Origin: JBKBKC01 sp046294265
GTDB taxonomy: Bacteria > Pseudomonadota > Alphaproteobacteria > Rhodobacterales > Rhodobacteraceae
Direction of reading: 5' to 3'
Assembly: GCA_046294265.1 (NCBI GenBank)
Contig: JBKBKC010000008.1
Span: forward strand, 152,534-216,533
Length of the DNA stretch: 64,000 nt
Shown: positions 25,402 through 34,964 of the stretch, one piece after another
How the letters are laid out: each line of letters begins with the position of its first letter
How positions within the stretch are numbered: position 1 is the first letter of the stretch
Made by a program: the position numbers and the translations under genes
The notes under the pieces: model-generated
The model's database searches: none
What the model was told of the DNA's origin: nothing
The model's input: the letters and a program-made list of their open reading frames with translations, nothing else

Positions 25402-26804
25402 GCGGCCCCCTCGTTGCGGCCCGTGGGCGGCAGCATGTGCGTCAGCGGCACCTGCGCCTCGACCACGGTCCCGTCCTGCGATGACAGGATGCGCAGGGTG
25501 CCGTCAAGCCGTTCCACGCGCTCGGCCATGTTGCGCAGGCCAAGGCCCGCGCCGTCGCGCCCGCCCGGCGGCATCCCGCGCCCGTTGTCCTGGATGCGCA
25601 GCACGGCCCCCGCCTTGGTGCCGCGCACAAAAAGCTGCACCCGGCTGGCGCCCGAATGCCGCTCGATGTTGGTCAGCGCCTCCTGCGCGATGCGGTAAAG
25701 GGCGATCTTGGCCTCGCCGTCCAGACGGTTGCGGAACGGAACCGTCTCGAACACCACCTCGATGCCGGTGCGCCGCCCGAATTCCTCGCTCAGGGATTGC
25801 AGCGCGGGGCCGAGGCCCAGATCATCCAGCACGCCCGGGCGCAGGTCGCGGCTGATGCGTCGCACCTCGCGCATCGCGCCCCCCAGCGAGTCGATCCCCT
25901 CCGACAGGCTGTCGCCCGCCCGCGCGTCGCCCGACCCGAACCGGCGGCGCGCCAGTTCCAGCGTATAGCGCACGCCGACCAGCAGCTGGCTGATGGAATC
26001 GTGCAGCTCGCGCGCGACCCGGCCGCGCTCCTCTTCCTGCGTGTCGAAGATGCGCTGCGTCAGCGCCTTGAGTTTCGCATCCGCCAGCCGCCGCTCGCGG
26101 ATGTTCAGCACAAGGCCCGACAGGAACACCATCAGCACCGCCGCCGCCGTGATCCCCCCGATATAGAGGAAGGTGCGCGTCACGCGCGCCTCGCTTTCCG
26201 CCCGCGCGGCGGCGACCGAGGCCAGAACGTCATCCACGAACACGCCCGTTCCCACCGCCCATCGCCAGTCCTGCAACCCGATCACGGCGGCGATCATCTG
26301 CGCCTCGCGCCCCGAGGATGGCTTGGGCCAGACATATTCGTGGTATCCCGCGCCCTGCCGCGCAAGTTCGATCAGCCGGTCCACGACCGGCGTGCCCTGG
26401 CTGTCGGCCAGACCGGACCAGTTCCGCTCGATCAGCCAGGTCTGGCGGGGGCTCACGATGTTGCGACCGTCATAGTCATAGACGAAAAAGAACCCTTCGC
26501 TGCCGTAGGTCATCGCGGCGAGGATCTGCGCCACGCGGGTTTTCGCGGCCTTGTCATTGGGCAGGGCATTGCCGTAGATCGGGCCGAAGGCGGTGCGCGC
26601 GATCTGCAGGTAGTTGCGCAGCTCCGCCTGCTTGGCCGCCAGCAACTGCGCCTCCAGCCCCGCGATCTCGCGTTCCGACACCTCGCGCGCCTCGCGGGTG
26701 ACCAGCACCGCCAGGATCGCCATCGCAAGGATCAGGGGCAGCGTGGCGGCAAGGACCACCTTCTGCCCGTAGGTCAGCCATGATCGCTGCCGCTCCCTCG
26801 CCAC
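25398..26804 (-). CDS. Sensor histidine kinase with periplasmic Cache domain
   Basis: The 468-residue protein has a transmembrane helix at about 14-36. A periplasmic single-Cache (sCache_2-like) region lies at about 40-205, with GSEGFFFVYDYDGRNIVSP and GLQDWRWAVGTGVFVDDV, and a second helix at about 211-233. The HisKA_3 dimerisation helix carries His268 in VARELHDSISQ, and the ATPase domain has NGRGMP and GAGLGLRNMAERV. The start is GTG (26802-26804) preceded by GGAGAAG. Such Cache domains often sense small carboxylates. Divergence from a TRAP carboxylate transporter supports that reading, but the ligand is not known. Confidence 0.9.
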   Translation of the reverse strand: MARERQRSWLTYGQKVVLAATLPLILAMAILAVLVTREAREVSEREIAGLEAQLLAAKQAELRNYLQIARTAFGPIYGNALPNDKAAKTRVAQILAAMTYGSEGFFFVYDYDGRNIVSPRQTWLIERNWSGLADSQGTPVVDRLIELARQGAGYHEYVWPKPSSGREAQMIAAVIGLQDWRWAVGTGVFVDDVLASVAAARAESEARVTRTFLYIGGITAAAVLMVFLSGLVLNIRERRLADAKLKALTQRIFDTQEEERGRVARELHDSISQLLVGVRYTLELARRRFGSGDARAGDSLSEGIDSLGGAMREVRRISRDLRPGVLDDLGLGPALQSLSEEFGRRTGIEVVFETVPFRNRLDGEAKIALYRIAQEALTNIERHSGASRVQLFVRGTKAGAVLRIQDNGRGMPPGGRDGAGLGLRNMAERVERLDGTLRILSSQDGTVVEAQVPLTHMLPPTGRNEGAA

Positions 26805-26866
26805 GCCGCTTCTCCGCCCGCGCTGCCATGCCAGACAGGATGCGGCGGGGCAGGGGGGCCGTCAAC

Positions 26867-26890
26867 GGGGCGTTCATCGGGGCGTTCATC
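26867..26890. repeat. Short tandem repeat, two 12-base units
   Basis: GGGGCGTTCATC occurs twice in direct succession in the gap between the kinase start and the TRAP transporter genes. A diverged partial unit precedes it. No coding role is seen; it may be replication slippage. The kinase-dctP gap of 223 bases otherwise shows no clear promoter to me. Confidence 0.5.
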
Positions 26891-27027
26891 GGGTCGGGAC
26901 CAATCTTTGCGCCTCCGTAGTGATGGGTATTCCCCTGTCTGAAAGTGCCCGCTAGGGTTCGCGCACTCTGCTGCAGCGGCCCGCATGAAGGCCGGGTCGA
27001 GATGTATAAACCGGGAGGAGAATACCG

Positions 27028-28116
27028 ATGGATCGCCGTTCGTTTCTGACCAAGGCCACCGTGGGGGGGGCAACCGCCGCCGCCGCAGCGACGCTGGCCG
27101 CACCGATGTATGCCCAGGGCAACCGCACCCTGACGCTGGTCACGACCTGGGGCCGGGGCGCTGCGGGCGTTCACGATTCCGCGGAACGTGCGGCCAACCA
27201 GATCACCGCCCTGACCGACGGCGCGCTGACCATCGACCTCAAGGCCGCGGGCGAACTCGTCGGTGCCTTCGAGGTGTTCGATGCGGTGTCCTCGGGCCAG
27301 GCCGACGCCTATCACGGTGCCGACTATTACTGGGTCAACCAGCACCCGGCCTATGCGTTCTATACCTGCGTGCCGATGGGCATGACCTCGCTGGAAATGA
27401 TCAACTGGTATTACCACGACGGCGGCCAGGCCCTGCATGACGAGCTGAACGCGGTGTTCGGGCTCAAGGGGTTCATCGCCGGCAACACCGGGATGCAGGG
27501 TGGCGGCTGGTTCCGCCAGGAGATCAACAGCCCCGACGATTTCAACGGGCTGAAGTTCCGCATGCCCGGCCTTGGCGGCAAGGCCCTGGGCAAGCTGGGC
27601 GCATCGGTCCAGAACATCCCCGGCGGCGAGGTCTATCAGGCGCTGTCCTCGGGCGCGCTGGACGGCACCGAGTGGATCGGCCCCTGGGCGGACGAGAAGA
27701 TGGGTTTCCAGGAGATCACCAAGATCTACTACACCGCCGGCTTCCACGAGCCGCAGGCGGCCCTGTCGCTGACGTTCAACGCCGACGTGTTCGAAAGCTT
27801 CACGCCCACGCAGAAGAAGATCGTCGAAACCGTTTGCGCCGAGACGCATCAGTGGAACCTGGGCCAGTTCCACGCCAACCATGGTGCTGCGCTGGACCGG
27901 CTGCGCGCGGGCGGCGTCAAGACGCTGGAATTCGGCGATGACGTCTGGGATGCCTTCGCCCGTGTCGCAAAGGAAGTGCTGGACGAGAACATGGGCGATG
28001 ACCTGTTCGCGCGCATCCGCACCAGCCATGACGAATCGCTCAAGCGGTCCGCCGCATGGCTGGCCCTCGGCGAAGGCCAGTATCACGCGCAGCGCGCGCG
28101 CATCCTGGGCGCCTGA
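27028..28116 (+). CDS. TRAP transporter substrate-binding protein (DctP family, 2-oxo-acid type)
   Basis: The 362-residue periplasmic binding protein begins MDRRSFLTKATVGG, a signal peptide with a twin-Arg pair, cut after MYAQ or nearby. The mature part follows the DctP/TakP pattern. GNTGMQGGGWFRQEINSPDD contains the Arg that usually clamps the substrate carboxylate, and DGTEWIGPWADEKMGF contains the typical Trp. Similarity to Rhodobacter TakP, a 2-oxo-acid binder, is recognised from memory. GGGAGGAG at 27013-27020 supports the ATG. It is the first gene of dctPQM and is followed by a strong hairpin before dctQ. Confidence 0.9.
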   Translation: MDRRSFLTKATVGGATAAAAATLAAPMYAQGNRTLTLVTTWGRGAAGVHDSAERAANQITALTDGALTIDLKAAGELVGAFEVFDAVSSGQADAYHGADYYWVNQHPAYAFYTCVPMGMTSLEMINWYYHDGGQALHDELNAVFGLKGFIAGNTGMQGGGWFRQEINSPDDFNGLKFRMPGLGGKALGKLGASVQNIPGGEVYQALSSGALDGTEWIGPWADEKMGFQEITKIYYTAGFHEPQAALSLTFNADVFESFTPTQKKIVETVCAETHQWNLGQFHANHGAALDRLRAGGVKTLEFGDDVWDAFARVAKEVLDENMGDDLFARIRTSHDESLKRSAAWLALGEGQYHAQRARILGA

Positions 28117-28137
28117 CCTTCATCCGATGAACGACGC

Positions 28138-28161
28138 GCCGCGGCCCCACCGGGCCGCGGC
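28138..28161 (+). terminator. Intercistronic hairpin between dctP and dctQ
   Basis: GCCGCGGCCC and GGGCCGCGGC form a 10-bp perfect stem with loop CACC in the 98-base gap after dctP. No T-tract follows. Such hairpins downstream of a binding-protein gene often protect the upstream mRNA or partly stop transcription, giving more binding protein than permease. That role is inferred here. Confidence 0.5.
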
Positions 28162-28214
28162 CAATTTGCGCGCGGTGCGCCGGCGAAAAGACCGGCAACG
28201 GGGAGGACGCAAGG

Positions 28215-29129
<915 letters not shown>

Positions 29130-29144
29130 ACACAGGGGACGGGG

Positions 29145-31502
29145 ATGTTTTTTGGACTGGACGGCGTCGAGGTCGGTATCCTCATCGTGTTTGCCTGCCT
29201 CTTTGCAGGCATCATCTCGGGGTTTCCGGTGGCCTTTTCCATCGGCGGCGCGGGCATCATCGCGTTCGGGATCATCGCGGCGCTGGACAGCTCGGGTCTC
29301 CTGACCCACACGGCCATCGACACCGCCAGCCAAGCCTACCGCGACCTTGTGGCGACAGGCGTTGCCCCCATCGACATCTCGACCTTCCGACATCCCGACC
29401 TGCCCACACTGGAACGGCCGCTGTTCCCCAACGGGTGGGAAGTGGCCATCGACCGGAACCTGTCGTTCATCGTCAACCGCATGAACGAGCGGGTGATCGC
29501 CGGCCAGTCGATCGAGACGCTGCTGGCCGTGCTGATGTTCGTGATGATGGGCATCACGCTGGAACGCTCGAAAATCGCCAACGACCTCCTCACAACGATG
29601 GCGCGGCTGTTCGGCCCGCTGCCGGGGGGCCTTGCGGTGGCCGTGGTGGTGGTGGGCGCGTTCCTTGCGGCCTCGACCGGGATCGTGGGGGCCACGGTGG
29701 TGACCATGGGCCTTCTGAGCCTGCCCACCATGCTGCGCGCGGGCTACAGCCCGCAGTTGGCCACCGGGGTCATCGCGGCCAGCGGGACGCTGGGCCAGAT
29801 CATCCCGCCCTCCATCGTGATCGTGCTTCTGGGCACGATGGCGGCAGACCTTTACTCAACCGGCCAGGAAACCCGCGCGATTGCGGCGGGCTGCACCGAT
29901 GCGCTCACCTATCTGGGGCAGGCGGCGGTCATCTCGGTCGGCACGCTGTTTCAGGCGGCGCTGCTGCCGGGCATCCTTCTGGCGGTCCTTTACGGGGCCT
30001 ATGCCTTCGGCTTCGCGCTGCTCAACCCGTCCAAGGCCCCGGCGGTGCAACTGTCCGACACGGCGGGCGGCGAAATCGTCACGCGCAACGAGTCGCTCTT
30101 GTGGTTCCTCGGCGTGCCGATCCTGGTGATCGGCGGCTTCATCATGGCGGCGCAGGTCAATCTGGTCGGCAACCAGGACCTGACGGTGGACAGCTTTTCG
30201 GATGTCGGCAAGTCAGCCGAGCTGCGCACGAATGTATCCGACCGCTGCCGCGACAGCCTGATCGCGCTGCATGGACAAGAGAAATGGGATCGTTCGGTCG
30301 CCCAGCAAGAGGCGATCACCGCCGCGGGTGGGGTGCAGCAAAGCCGGGCGCTGTCCCCGGCCGAGCGTGCCACGCTGCTGGACGAAAAGATCGCCTCGCG
30401 CGCGCCCATCGGCAGCGGCGTGGCGACGCTGGTGGTGCTTCTGACACTGGTGCTGACCACGGCGCGGGGTGTCGCCCCCTCGGCGGACCATCGCCCGCTC
30501 TGGATCGGCCTCGGCGGCCTCGGGGCGGCCCTGCTGGCCGACATTGTGCTGATCTCGCCGACCACGGGCATGGGCACAAGCTGGCTCCTCCTTGCCGCAC
30601 CCTTTGCGGTGGCGATCTGGGGTGCGCGACATGCGGTCGGCCTTCTGGGTCGGAACGAGCTGATCCGTGTGGTGTTCCCGCCGCTGGTGCTGGTGGTGGC
30701 GGTGCTGGGCTCGATCCTCGGCGGCATCACCAACCCGACGCCCGCCGCCGCATTGGGGGCGGGCGGGGCGATCCTGCTGGCCGCCTATCGCAAGCTGAAG
30801 GACGAGAACCGCAGCGGCATCATCATCCTGATGGCGTCCTTCTCCATCGTCATCATGATCCTCGTCGGCGTGAATTTCGACATGCGGGTGCAGCTGTCGG
30901 GCACCACGACCGAACAGTGGATCGCCTTTGCCGTAGCGCAGGCCGCCTATTCCTTCACCATCTTCGGCATCCTCTACGGGGCCTGGATCCTCTGGCGCTA
31001 CCGCGTGCTGACCCCGGTGGTGCGCGAGACGGCCAAGGTCACCACCATGGTCTTTGCCATCCTGATCGGCAGCCAGGTCCTGAACCTCGTGCTGATCTCG
31101 TTCGGGGGCGAGCATCACATCCAGCAGTTCCTGCGCTCCTTCGACAACGAGATGACGGTGTTCCTGATCGTCATGCTGGTGCTGTTTATCCTGGGCTTCG
31201 TGCTGGACTTTCTGGAGATCATCTACATCGTCGTGCCCATCGTGGGGCCGGTGATCTATGGCGGCACGTTCGATCCCTCCTGGGTCACCATCATGATCAC
31301 GGTGAACCTGCAGACCTCGTTCCTGACACCGCCCTTCGGGTTTGCGCTGTTCTACCTGCGGGGGGTCGCGCCGAAGGGGGTGACAACGCAGCACATCTAT
31401 CAGGGCGTGGTGCCTTTCGTGATCATCCAGGTGGTGGGGCTCGCGCTCCTGTGGCTGTTCCCGTCGGTGGTGACGCTGGTGCCGTGGCTTCTGTCGAACT
31501 GA
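29145..31502 (+). CDS. TRAP transporter large permease subunit (DctM), greatly enlarged
   Basis: The 785-residue polytopic protein is nearly twice the usual DctM length of about 430. Canonical DctM segments are present: GIISGFPVAFSIGGAG near the N terminus, GATVVTMGLLSLPTMLRAGYSPQLATGVIAASGTLG followed by IPPS, and a C-terminal LQTSFLTPPFGFALFYLRG. Two extra regions break it up. One is a loop at about 55-125. The other, at about 305-580, contains a charged stretch with Cys (TNVSDRCRDSLIALHG) and several added helices. The protein should be the Na+-coupled carrier of the system. The open frame shows no frameshift, so the size is genuine. Confidence 0.9.
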   Translation: MFFGLDGVEVGILIVFACLFAGIISGFPVAFSIGGAGIIAFGIIAALDSSGLLTHTAIDTASQAYRDLVATGVAPIDISTFRHPDLPTLERPLFPNGWEVAIDRNLSFIVNRMNERVIAGQSIETLLAVLMFVMMGITLERSKIANDLLTTMARLFGPLPGGLAVAVVVVGAFLAASTGIVGATVVTMGLLSLPTMLRAGYSPQLATGVIAASGTLGQIIPPSIVIVLLGTMAADLYSTGQETRAIAAGCTDALTYLGQAAVISVGTLFQAALLPGILLAVLYGAYAFGFALLNPSKAPAVQLSDTAGGEIVTRNESLLWFLGVPILVIGGFIMAAQVNLVGNQDLTVDSFSDVGKSAELRTNVSDRCRDSLIALHGQEKWDRSVAQQEAITAAGGVQQSRALSPAERATLLDEKIASRAPIGSGVATLVVLLTLVLTTARGVAPSADHRPLWIGLGGLGAALLADIVLISPTTGMGTSWLLLAAPFAVAIWGARHAVGLLGRNELIRVVFPPLVLVVAVLGSILGGITNPTPAAALGAGGAILLAAYRKLKDENRSGIIILMASFSIVIMILVGVNFDMRVQLSGTTTEQWIAFAVAQAAYSFTIFGILYGAWILWRYRVLTPVVRETAKVTTMVFAILIGSQVLNLVLISFGGEHHIQQFLRSFDNEMTVFLIVMLVLFILGFVLDFLEIIYIVVPIVGPVIYGGTFDPSWVTIMITVNLQTSFLTPPFGFALFYLRGVAPKGVTTQHIYQGVVPFVIIQVVGLALLWLFPSVVTLVPWLLSN

Positions 31503-31565
31503 GGGGCCCGCCTTGCGGCACCGGCGGGCTTGGCCTAAACCCCTGCTGCAACGCGGGGGAATGCC

Positions 31566-33077
31566 ATGCTTGATCTGACCTTCGACAGCCCCAAACCCAA
31601 GGTCATCGCCGGGGCCACCGGCGACTGGGAACTGGTGATCGGGATGGAGATCCACGCCCAGGTGGCCAGCAACGCCAAGCTCTTTTCCGGGGCCTCCACC
31701 GCCTTCGGGGCCGAACCCAACGCGAATGTCGCCTTCGTCGATGCGGCGATGCCGGGCATGCTGCCGGTGCTGAACGCCTTTTGCGTCGAGCAGGCGGTGC
31801 GCACGGGGCTGGGGCTGAAGGCCGCGATCAACCTGCACTCTGCCTTCGACCGCAAGAACTATTTCTACCCCGACCTGCCGCAGGGCTATCAGATCAGCCA
31901 GCTTTATCACCCCATCGTGGGGAACGGCGAGGTGACCGTGTGGATGGCCCCCGGAGTCGCCCGCCGCGTGCGGATCGAGCGTATCCATCTGGAGCAGGAC
32001 GCGGGCAAATCGATCCATGACATGGACCCCGCGCTGTCCTTCGTCGATTTCAACCGCACCGGCGTGGCGCTGATGGAAATCGTCAGCCGCCCCGACATCC
32101 GCGGCCCGGAAGAGGCCGCCGCCTATGTGACCAAACTGCGCCAGATCCTGCGCTATCTGGGCACCTGCGACGGCAACATGCAGAACGGCAACCTGCGCGC
32201 GGATGTGAACGTCTCGGTCTGCCGTCCGGGGCAGTATGAGAAATACCAGGCCACGCAGGATTTCGCCCATCTGGGCACGCGCTGCGAGATCAAGAACATG
32301 AACTCCATGCGCTTCATCCAGGCCGCGATTGAGTATGAGGCCCGCCGCCAGATCGCGCTGCTGGAGGATGGTGGGACGGTCGCGCAGGAAACCCGCCTTT
32401 ACGACCCCGACCGCGGCGAGACCCGCTCGATGCGGTCCAAGGAAGAGGCGCATGACTACCGCTACTTCCCCGATCCCGACCTCTTGCCCTTGGAGATCGA
32501 GCAGGCCTGGGTGGACCGGATCGCGGCCACCATGCCGGAACTCCCCGACGCGCGTCGCGCCCGCTACATGGCCGATTTCGCGCTGTCCGACTATGACGCC
32601 AACGTGCTGACGGCCGAACTGGATACGGCCGCGTATTTCGAGACGGTGGCTGCGGGGCGCGACGGCAAGGTTGCCGCGAACTGGGTCATCAACGAGCTGT
32701 TCGGGCGGCTGAACAGGCAGGGGCTGGGGATCGGCGAAAGCCCGCTGTCGGCGGCGCAGCTGGGCGGGCTTCTGGACCTTCTGGGCCGCGGCGAGATCAC
32801 GGGCAAGATGGCCAAGGATCTCTTCGAGGTGCTGTGGACCGAGGGCGGCGATCCCGCCGAGGTGGCGGCGGCACGGGGGATGAAGGCGGTCACCGACACC
32901 GGCGCGATCGAGGCCGCCTTGGATGCGCTGATCGCAGCCAACCCCGCGCAGGTGGAAAAGGCGCGGGTGAATGCCAAGCTCGCGGGCTGGTTCACCGGGC
33001 AGGTCCTCAAGGCCACGGGGGGCAAGGCGGACCCGGCGGTGGTCAATGCGATGGTGGCGGCGAAGCTGGGGATCTGA
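31566..33077 (+). CDS. gatB: Aspartyl/glutamyl-tRNA amidotransferase subunit B
   Basis: GatB is the kinase/tRNA-binding subunit of GatCAB, which converts misacylated Asp-tRNA(Asn) and Glu-tRNA(Gln) to the amides. The 503-residue product has the catalytic cradle WELVIGMEIHAQV, DRKNYFYPDLPQGYQISQ and HLEQDAGKS. A C-terminal YqeY-like tail domain begins around ANWVINELFGRLN. Length is normal. No gatA or gatC is adjacent, which is common in Rhodobacteraceae. The ATG follows a GGGGGA-type site. Confidence 0.95.
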   Translation: MLDLTFDSPKPKVIAGATGDWELVIGMEIHAQVASNAKLFSGASTAFGAEPNANVAFVDAAMPGMLPVLNAFCVEQAVRTGLGLKAAINLHSAFDRKNYFYPDLPQGYQISQLYHPIVGNGEVTVWMAPGVARRVRIERIHLEQDAGKSIHDMDPALSFVDFNRTGVALMEIVSRPDIRGPEEAAAYVTKLRQILRYLGTCDGNMQNGNLRADVNVSVCRPGQYEKYQATQDFAHLGTRCEIKNMNSMRFIQAAIEYEARRQIALLEDGGTVAQETRLYDPDRGETRSMRSKEEAHDYRYFPDPDLLPLEIEQAWVDRIAATMPELPDARRARYMADFALSDYDANVLTAELDTAAYFETVAAGRDGKVAANWVINELFGRLNRQGLGIGESPLSAAQLGGLLDLLGRGEITGKMAKDLFEVLWTEGGDPAEVAAARGMKAVTDTGAIEAALDALIAANPAQVEKARVNAKLAGWFTGQVLKATGGKADPAVVNAMVAAKLGI

Positions 33078-33129
33078 CGCCCGGGGCGGGGCCCCGTCCG
33101 ATTCGCACCCACGGTTAACGCGCCGGACG

Positions 33130-33175
33130 CCCGACATCTGTCGGGACGGATGCCAGACGCAAACCCGACGCAGGC
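33130..33175 (+). repeat. Dispersed intergenic repeat, family 2, copy A
   Basis: CCCGACA-TC-TGTCGGG makes a small hairpin and is followed by ACGGATGCCAGACGCAAACC and CGACGCAGGC. Copies with the same word order are at 54890-54945 (same strand) and 9791-9825 (opposite strand). It lies in the 238-base gap after gatB, which holds nothing else I recognise. Confidence 0.65.
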
Positions 33176-33315
33176 CAGACGCCTGCCCGCCTGCCCGCGG
33201 CACAGCTCAGGGCAGATTAACGCAGCGATCCCATGCACTTGGAGGACGATCCGCATCCTCCCCTTGGCGTGGCCCCCTCACCCCGCTAAAGTCGCGCGCG
33301 ATCAGGGAGTAGGCG

Positions 33316-33792
33316 ATGCAGGTTTTTGAATACAAGGTGATCCCAGCCCCGCGTCGGGGCGAAAAGGCTCGGGGGGCAAAAACCGTGGCCGAGCGGTTCG
33401 GCGTGGCCCTCGCCCACGCGATGAACGACATGGCGGCCGAAGGCTGGGAATACCTGCGCGCCGACACGCTGCCCTGCGAAGAGCGGGTGGGCCTCACCGG
33501 AACAGCCACGCATTTCCAGAACATGCTGGTCTTTCGCCGTGCCCTGCGGGTGGCAGAGACGGCGCGCGCGCCGGTGGCGGCGGACCATGCGGCCGCCGCC
33601 TCCGAACTGCCCGAGCCGATGCCGATGCAGATGCCGCAGGCCGCGCCCGAGCCGCCCCCGCATCAGATGGAGCGCACGGTTCTGTCGCCCTTTGCCACGC
33701 CCGCGCCGGGGGTGGCCCCTCCGGTCGGGCCTGCGGCGGGACCTGCGGCCGGATCGTCGCCCGTGGTGCCCTTTCCGAACGGGCGCGGCTAG
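33316..33792 (+). CDS. DUF4177-domain protein with Pro/Ala-rich tail
   Basis: The 158-residue product has an N-terminal DUF4177-like region (MQVFEYKVIPAPRRG, then MNDMAAEGWEYLRADTLPCEER and FQNMLVFRR). A low-complexity Pro/Ala/Met tail follows from about residue 85. DUF4177 domains are small alpha-beta units of unknown function. GGGAG at 33305-33309 supports the start. The stop codon shares the palindrome CTAG with the stop of the convergent aminotransferase, so the genes overlap by four bases. Confidence 0.8.
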   Translation: MQVFEYKVIPAPRRGEKARGAKTVAERFGVALAHAMNDMAAEGWEYLRADTLPCEERVGLTGTATHFQNMLVFRRALRVAETARAPVAADHAAAASELPEPMPMQMPQAAPEPPPHQMERTVLSPFATPAPGVAPPVGPAAGPAAGSSPVVPFPNGRG

Positions 33793-34910
33793 CGCGCGCC
33801 CGCGTCGCGCAGCGCCAGCGGCAGGGCAGCTGCAAAGGCCGCATGGGCCGCCGCAGGCCCCAGCGTGACGCGGATGCAGCGGTCCTGCGGCGCCACGAAG
33901 GGCATCCGCACGAAGATGCCGCGCGCCACCAGCGCATCGCGCAGCGCGCGCGCGAAATCCCCGCCACGCGCCCCGGCGACAGGGGTCGTGTCGATGGTCA
34001 GGAAATTGGTGGCCGAGGGCAGGGGGATCAGGTCATGCGCGCGGGCGGTGGCGCCGAAGGTGTCTCGCGCCGCCTCCACCTGTGCGACCACCCGCGCCAG
34101 ATGTGAATGGTCGGCGAGGGCGGCCATGGCCCCCGCCTGCGCCACGCGCCCCAGCCCGAAATGGTTGCGCAACTTGTCAAAGGCGGTGATCAGCGCAGGC
34201 TCGGCCAAAGCATAGCCCACGCGCAGGCCGGCCAGCCCATATCCCTTTGAAAACGTGCGCATGCGGATCACGCGGGGGTCATCGGCGGCGACATGCGGCA
34301 GGGTGCCGGGCGGGGCAAGGTCGCCATACGCCTCGTCCAGCACCAGAAGCGTGCCGGGGGGCAGGGCGGCGACCATCGCCTCGACCACGGCGGCCGGGTG
34401 GTGGCTGCCCATCGGATTGTCGGGATTGGCCAGATAGACCAGCCGCGCATCGGTGGCGGCGGCGCGGGCGATCAGGGCGGCGGGGTCTTCATGGTCGCCC
34501 GCATAGGGCACCTTGTGCAGCGTGCCGCCCTGCGCCGCGACGTGGAAGTTGAAGGTGGGATAGGCCCCGTCCGAGGTGACCACCGCATCGCCCGGCCCCA
34601 CGGTCAGCCGCACGAGATTGCCCAGCAGCCCGTCTATCCCCTCGCCCGCCACGACATGGGCAGGCGTCAGACCGTGGTGGGCGGCGATGGCGCTGCGCAG
34701 CTCAAGCGCCTCGGGGTCGCCATACATCCAGGCTTCGGCCGCCGCGCGGGCCATCGCCTCGACCGCGCGGGGCGAGGGGCCGAAGAGGCTTTCGTTGGCG
34801 CCGAGGCGCGCGGCGAAGGGGCGGCCCGCGCGGCGTTCCAGCGTTTCAGGGCCCACAAAGGGCACGGTGGCGGGCAGGGCGGCGACGGTGGGGGTGTAGC
34901 GGGGGACCAT
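33789..34910 (-). CDS. HisC-like pyridoxal-phosphate aminotransferase
   Basis: The 373-residue class I/II fold-type I aminotransferase has Schiff-base Lys222 in RTFSKGYGLAGLRVGYA. The PLP-binding Asp192 lies in LDEAY, and ANPDNPMGS (161-169) is the Asn loop. It closely resembles histidinol-phosphate aminotransferase, but the family also includes aromatic, cobalamin-side-chain and other aminotransferases. No his genes are adjacent. It lies 54 bases downstream of an atypical SDR gene on the same strand and may form an operon with it. Confidence 0.85.
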   Translation of the reverse strand: MVPRYTPTVAALPATVPFVGPETLERRAGRPFAARLGANESLFGPSPRAVEAMARAAAEAWMYGDPEALELRSAIAAHHGLTPAHVVAGEGIDGLLGNLVRLTVGPGDAVVTSDGAYPTFNFHVAAQGGTLHKVPYAGDHEDPAALIARAAATDARLVYLANPDNPMGSHHPAAVVEAMVAALPPGTLLVLDEAYGDLAPPGTLPHVAADDPRVIRMRTFSKGYGLAGLRVGYALAEPALITAFDKLRNHFGLGRVAQAGAMAALADHSHLARVVAQVEAARDTFGATARAHDLIPLPSATNFLTIDTTPVAGARGGDFARALRDALVARGIFVRMPFVAPQDRCIRVTLGPAAAHAAFAAALPLALRDAGAR

Positions 34911-34964
34911 GCGGGATGAGAACCCGATTTCGCAGGGCGGATCAAGCGGCGCGGGGGGGGGCGC

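Noticed and set aside
33082..33096. Hairpin CGGGGC-GGG-GCCCCG after gatB as a terminator
   Set aside because: The stem is only six pairs, has no T-tract, and such words are common by chance in this GC-rich DNA.
30213..33203. A 996-codon open frame on the minus strand opposite dctM and gatB
   Set aside because: It is antisense to two clear genes, is rich in Arg, His, Gln and Gly as shadow frames are in GC-rich DNA, and shows no domain.
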